From NCBI GenBank assembly GCA_950295325.1, contig OX485805.1, positions 42,494,758 through 42,558,757 of the forward strand: a stretch of 64,000 bases of DNA, read 5' to 3'. This stretch comes from Polytrichum commune. Its lineage: Eukaryota > Streptophyta > Polytrichopsida > Polytrichales > Polytrichaceae. Shown here in pieces: positions 60,693 through 64,000 of the stretch. Within the stretch, counting starts at the first letter, position 1. Each line of letters begins with the position of its first letter. A model generated the notes under the pieces. It had not been told where the DNA came from, ran no database searches, and saw only the letters and a list, made by a program, of their open reading frames with translations. The position numbers and the translations under genes were made by a program.

Positions 60693-63600
60693 TAGCATAT
60701 GTCATTGGCATATATGTGTATTCAAGTAAGTGTTCAAATTGGCAACTTCCTTCTCACCCACGGTGACCCACCCACCATCAGTGTGTATGTTTGACAAATT
60801 TCATTTGACATTCAACTTCAAATCCAAAGTGTCACGTGACGTTTTCAAAAACAAAAATGAATGTCAATTGACATCTACATTTTTTTCTTAAATGTCACTT
60901 CAATGTCATATGCCTAGTAGTACATGTCATTTCAATTTGTAACATATCAATTGACATGTGGTTTTTTTCCTTCACGAGCCACACTACATGTCAAAATCTA
61001 AAGTGTGCGAGTTTTTGGTGTGTCAATTGACGTGTATTTTATTTTTGTGCAAGTTTGTGTGTGTCAAATATCAGAAACTTGCAAAAACTTTGTCAAAATT
61101 ACACACTGACCACCATCTCTCCTTTCACAAATATTATGCCGTTGCAATGATTTTTATTTATTTATTTGCTTGGCTTGGCCCATGCATGTGTCACCCATGG
61201 TAGAGAAATGAGCCGGTTTGAACATGGATGGGTGGGTCAATAGGCCTATAATCAGGGTGTCACATGTTACTTGCTCGACCACCATGTGTCACTGCCAGTC
61301 ATATGCACATTGTAGGGGCATTTTGAGGGGTATTGTATGAGATGTATTGAATCTTGCGACTAACACGTGTACATTGTTGTTTACAACATTGTATTAATTG
61401 TCCTTTTAAATGTGATGCTTCTACGTTGATTTTGTAGGTAAGAAACGAGAGTCTATGCCGATCACTCCATTTCTTTCGGAAGAAAAACGAGCTGCGTGTT
61501 TAGAAGCTTTGAGACTATATGCAAGTGGTGGACCGCAAGTGCCCACAGATGTGACGTATCCTATCTACAAAGAGCTTGATGATATCTATGGGCCACCTGT
61601 GGTCATGACAATTTTGGAAGACCCCGATGGTCCAAGATTCCCATTAGTGCCCGTCAATCTAGCTGCAGTCCAAAGATATAGAAAATTGGTAAGTTTTGAT
61701 TGCGGTTCAAATGTTAGTACCTAGTCTTCTTAAGGATTTTCTTTCTCATCATATTTAAAGTGTAATCCCGCATCAATGTTGAAACATTTTGTTGAAATGT
61801 CTTGGTTTCTTCCACAAATTGCACATGTAATATATGTAAAACTTCAATATTTATGTATATTGTTATTTTTTGAATAATTTCTTGACAAGATCTAAAAGTA
61901 ATTGACTTGTTTATTACATTTCTTAGAACATTGTTAAGCACTCATGAGAGGGTTTCCTTCATAAATAATATTGGGTCATTCTATGCTGATTTCAAGGTTG
62001 AATCTTGGAGGGAAAAAATCAAATATGTCATTCTTTGGAGGCTATTCTCAAAAGGATGAGCTCCCACTAACTAGGATTTAAGTATATTTGGGTTTATGTG
62101 TGAGTTTTGGACAATTCCAACTATTAATATGATGTACACTATATCACAAAATTGCACAAATGTGGTGGTTGGTGAACATGAAATATAAACATTCAAAGTT
62201 GCAATTATTGCATTATTTGTGTTTGTTATTGTTGATTGATGTTTTTATCCCCACAAATGCACATCTCTATTATTTTTGAACAAGTGGTTTGTCCAAATAA
62301 CCTTACATGTCAGTCTCTTAACATAGTTTCGCTAAGAGAAGATGTTATAAAGAAAATTAAATAACATTGGGTTTTCCCAAGAGAATGTGGTCCATTGACA
62401 ATTCCCACTACATTTTTGTAGGAGATTGTAAGAAGGGGATGATGTATTGCCTATGTTCTGATAGGTTAGTTGAAAAGATGTCATTATTAAGATTTTTTTA
62501 TTCTTTGACACATGGCACTAAGAATTTTATGGCATGGATGCCCTAACCATTATTTAACGTATTGGCACACAGAAATTGTTTTTGGAGACGCTTTTGGAAG
62601 AAGAAAAACGAGCATTTCACATACCGGATCCTCCAAAGGATTGCTCGGTTCCAAGGGAATCCGGAAGTGAATCGAAAGTCACTAGTACACCGGACTCGGA
62701 GCCTTGTCTCACCGCCGAACAAATCGAAGCGGAGAAGGAGAAATATTTGGTGGATTGTGGGTGCCCGGGAGTTAAAATATATCGGTTTCCCGATCCAATG
62801 CCTCCTCACCTACTTGACCCATCCTCAAGGTCCTCCTCGATCGAAGAGCCGCCAATGTTTTTACCATTTCAAGGAATCATAACGCGAAGGATGATCGAAG
62901 CCTTCCCCGATGGTTTGTTGGGTGAAGTTTTTTGCAACGCAAGGATTTGCTTACCTTATGAGATTCGTAGGTGAGTGCACCAAAACCAATTCAAGTGCAT
63001 CATAAGATACATGGTTTGATGTGAAACTTTCAAAACAACGGATATTTTATAACATTTTTTAAAGTTCTTTATGCGGGCATCTCTACATGAGGAATCGAAA
63101 AGCCATTGTAGTAGGAATATTGGGTTGAATTCCTATGCATTAAGGGTGAATTGATTTTTGCTTATCTTCATTGTCTTAGCTTGCTCCCCTGCATCCATTG
63201 GTAGCCAATGGCTAAAACCTAAGTTGAGGTCTATTTCGGTGAAAGGACTCCAAAAGGATAAGCATATATCAATATCTTGACAATGTTATGTTGCCTTACA
63301 ACCTTGACATCTTATTATTATATTGGACCATGTGTACAGATATGATAGGGATGAAGATTGCATTCTCAAGGGAATTTACGCTGATGAACGACAACATGAA
63401 TGGGAAGGAACTGTTCCATCTCAGGTGATATATCAATCCTCTTCATTCCTCTATTGGCTCAACAATCTTCATTCCAAAACACATATAGCAATTTGGGCAA
63501 TTTACCACCTAAGGAAACATGTCATAAAGTGGACAAACCCTAATGGATGAAGACATGATGAACCTATCCATCTCAAGCTTTATCAACTCTCATTTTTCCA

Positions 63601-64000
63601 TTGGCTCAAGAATTCTCATTTCAAAATACACAAGCTACTTTGGGTAATCTATCACCTAAATAAAGAAGTGGTAAAGTGGACAAACATTGATGAATGGAAG
63701 CCCACTCAAGTCTACAATTTGTCCACTTTACAGAAAGCTTCCATAGGTGAAGAACTACCCAAAGCTCTTTGTGAGTCATGACAACAACAAAAAACAGTTA
63801 CTAAATGCATGGTCATGTTCACATGATATGCTCTCATCAGTCAACACCTGTCACCAAGGGTGGAACTGCAACATACACCTACCAACAAGGGTTTGAAATC
63901 TATTACAACAAGAATAACAAACCAATTCCATATACATGGAGGTTGAATCTACTTTATCTTGGTTTTTGCTAACCCTAGAAATGCTAGTTTGATTAAGCTG
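51216..64000 (+). CDS. SPAG17/PF6 central-pair protein homologue, N-terminal part (runs off the window)
   Basis: Exons 51216-51311, 51705-51866, 52117-52170, 52375-52429, 52784-52872, 53028-53199, 54608-54714, 55676-56140, 58245-58466, 58962-59483, 60376-60610, 61438-61688, 62573-62970 and 63340-63424 join in phase to 971 codons without a stop. The start AACAATGGC has a good context. The Lys/Gly-rich N terminus (MAPKKDEKRPSAKGGGGAMG) is followed by a charged coiled-coil-like part (about 130-245), a Pro/Glu-rich stretch (about 295-330), VPVDLVSIPVLLHCMIEQV (about 488-506), a KKLEEEAAAAAEEEARLAAE helix, MPITPFLSEEKRAACLEALR, LEETLLEEEKRAF-type sequence and a YDRDEDCILKGIYADER block near the edge. 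This order matches SPAG17/PF6, a large scaffold of the C1a projection in 9+2 axonemes, here presumably of swimming sperm. Exon 2 appears to have a GC donor (GAG|GCATGT). The C-terminal part lies outside. Confidence 0.8.
53771..54125. mobile_element. MITE with long inverted repeats, intron 6 of the SPAG17 gene
   Basis: The two halves are inverted copies over roughly 130 bases. Both tips read CTCTCAAAAACTCATG inward and share GGAGTGTT and TTTCAC(A)AAAATTA blocks. About 355 bp, no real coding content (an 86-codon frame across it is incidental). The tip sequence recurs at 59561-59939. Confidence 0.85.
55480..55640 (+). repeat. Dispersed repeat, copy 3
   Basis: In intron 7 of the SPAG17 gene, ending about 35 bases before exon 8. 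It shares AGAAATTCATACGA and TTTCATAGCCTACGAGAG with the repeats at 5930-6260 and 38340-38520. Confidence 0.45.
56270..57490. repeat. Repeat-like insert in the largest SPAG17 intron
   Basis: The segment GATATTTAGTGTTTGA occurs at about 56281 and again at about 57403 in direct orientation. The enclosed 1.1 kb is distinctly GC-richer than flanking intron DNA. This resembles an inserted element with short direct terminal similarity, but the class is unclear. Confidence 0.4.
59561..59939. mobile_element. Second MITE of the same family, intron 10 of the SPAG17 gene
   Basis: Tips TAAAGTCTCTCAAAAACTCA (left) and its inverse GTTTTTGAGAGACTTTA (right) bound about 379 bp with long imperfect inverted arms. 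It is related to the element at 53771-54125 through the tips and the GGAGTGTT/GGGGTTCCGAC arm sequence but has a different centre. Confidence 0.85.
60660..60694 (+). repeat. (TA)n(GA)n microsatellite
   Basis: A compound dinucleotide tract in intron 11 of the SPAG17 gene, close to the donor at 60611. Confidence 0.9.
60765..61240. repeat. Intron block rich in TGTCAATTGACA-type palindromes
   Basis: The palindromic word (A/G)TCAATTGAC recurs at about 60858, 60948 and 61021. The block is bounded by GACCCACCCACCATC (about 60766) and an inverted partner GATGGGTGGGTCAAT (about 61227). This suggests an inserted element with short inverted ends. Confidence 0.5.
63425..64000 (+). other. SPAG17 intron sequence at the window edge
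   Basis: After the donor CAG|GTGATA at 63425 no further exon could be supported before the edge. Two diverged tandem copies of about 110 bases occur at 63435-63545 and 63575-63700 (ATTGGCTCAA...AATCTTCATT...GTGGACAAACCCTAATGGATG-like). Confidence 0.5.

Overview
This is nuclear DNA of a green plant that bears flagella. The genes are split by GT-AG introns and sit in AT-rich DNA full of transposon debris. The plant signature is an EXORDIUM/PHI-1 wall protein together with CACTA (En/Spm) and hAT transposon sequences. A long gene at the right edge reads as SPAG17/PF6, a central-pair protein of motile 9+2 axonemes. The combination points to a land plant with swimming sperm (bryophyte, lycophyte, fern or similar) or a streptophyte alga. 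The species cannot be fixed from the sequence. All exon chains below were built by hand from reading frame, splice phase and splice-site motifs.

Layout. About 2.8-7.0 kb (+): an EXORDIUM-like secreted protein whose last large exon splices in phase to a CUB-type domain, giving a predicted 550-residue EXORDIUM-CUB fusion. 7.1-7.4 kb: a small CACTA-type MITE. 10.6-12.0 kb (+): a membrane-anchored SGNH/PC-esterase resembling the luminal domain of CASD1; its only intron contains a tandem duplication of an exon/intron boundary. 19.0-19.9 kb (+): a compact unrecognised gene. 21.9-23.0 kb (-): an unrecognised lysine/alanine-rich, probably nuclear protein, with decayed tandem duplications upstream. 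26.05-31.7 kb: a degenerate hAT element (about 0.7 kb) split by a 4,967-bp CACTA transposon with a 24-bp perfect terminal inverted repeat and a TGG target duplication; the CACTA carries a TnpA-like exon and a minisatellite. 31.7-42.3 kb: repeat-rich, no gene recognised. 43.1-49.2 kb (+): a complete 11-exon RGP1 homologue (Ric1-Rgp1 RAB6 exchange factor, Golgi traffic). 51.2 kb to beyond the right edge (+): the first 14 exons (971 codons) of SPAG17/PF6, with two related MITEs in its introns.

The genes do not form a functional cluster. Cell-wall or secretory functions (EXORDIUM-CUB, SGNH esterase, RGP1) and the sperm axoneme protein appear to be independent neighbours separated by transposon-rich DNA. 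The most notable observations are the EXORDIUM-CUB architecture, the nested CACTA-in-hAT insertion with intact target duplication, the duplicated splice junction in the SGNH gene, and a 19-bp perfect hairpin near 17.5 kb.
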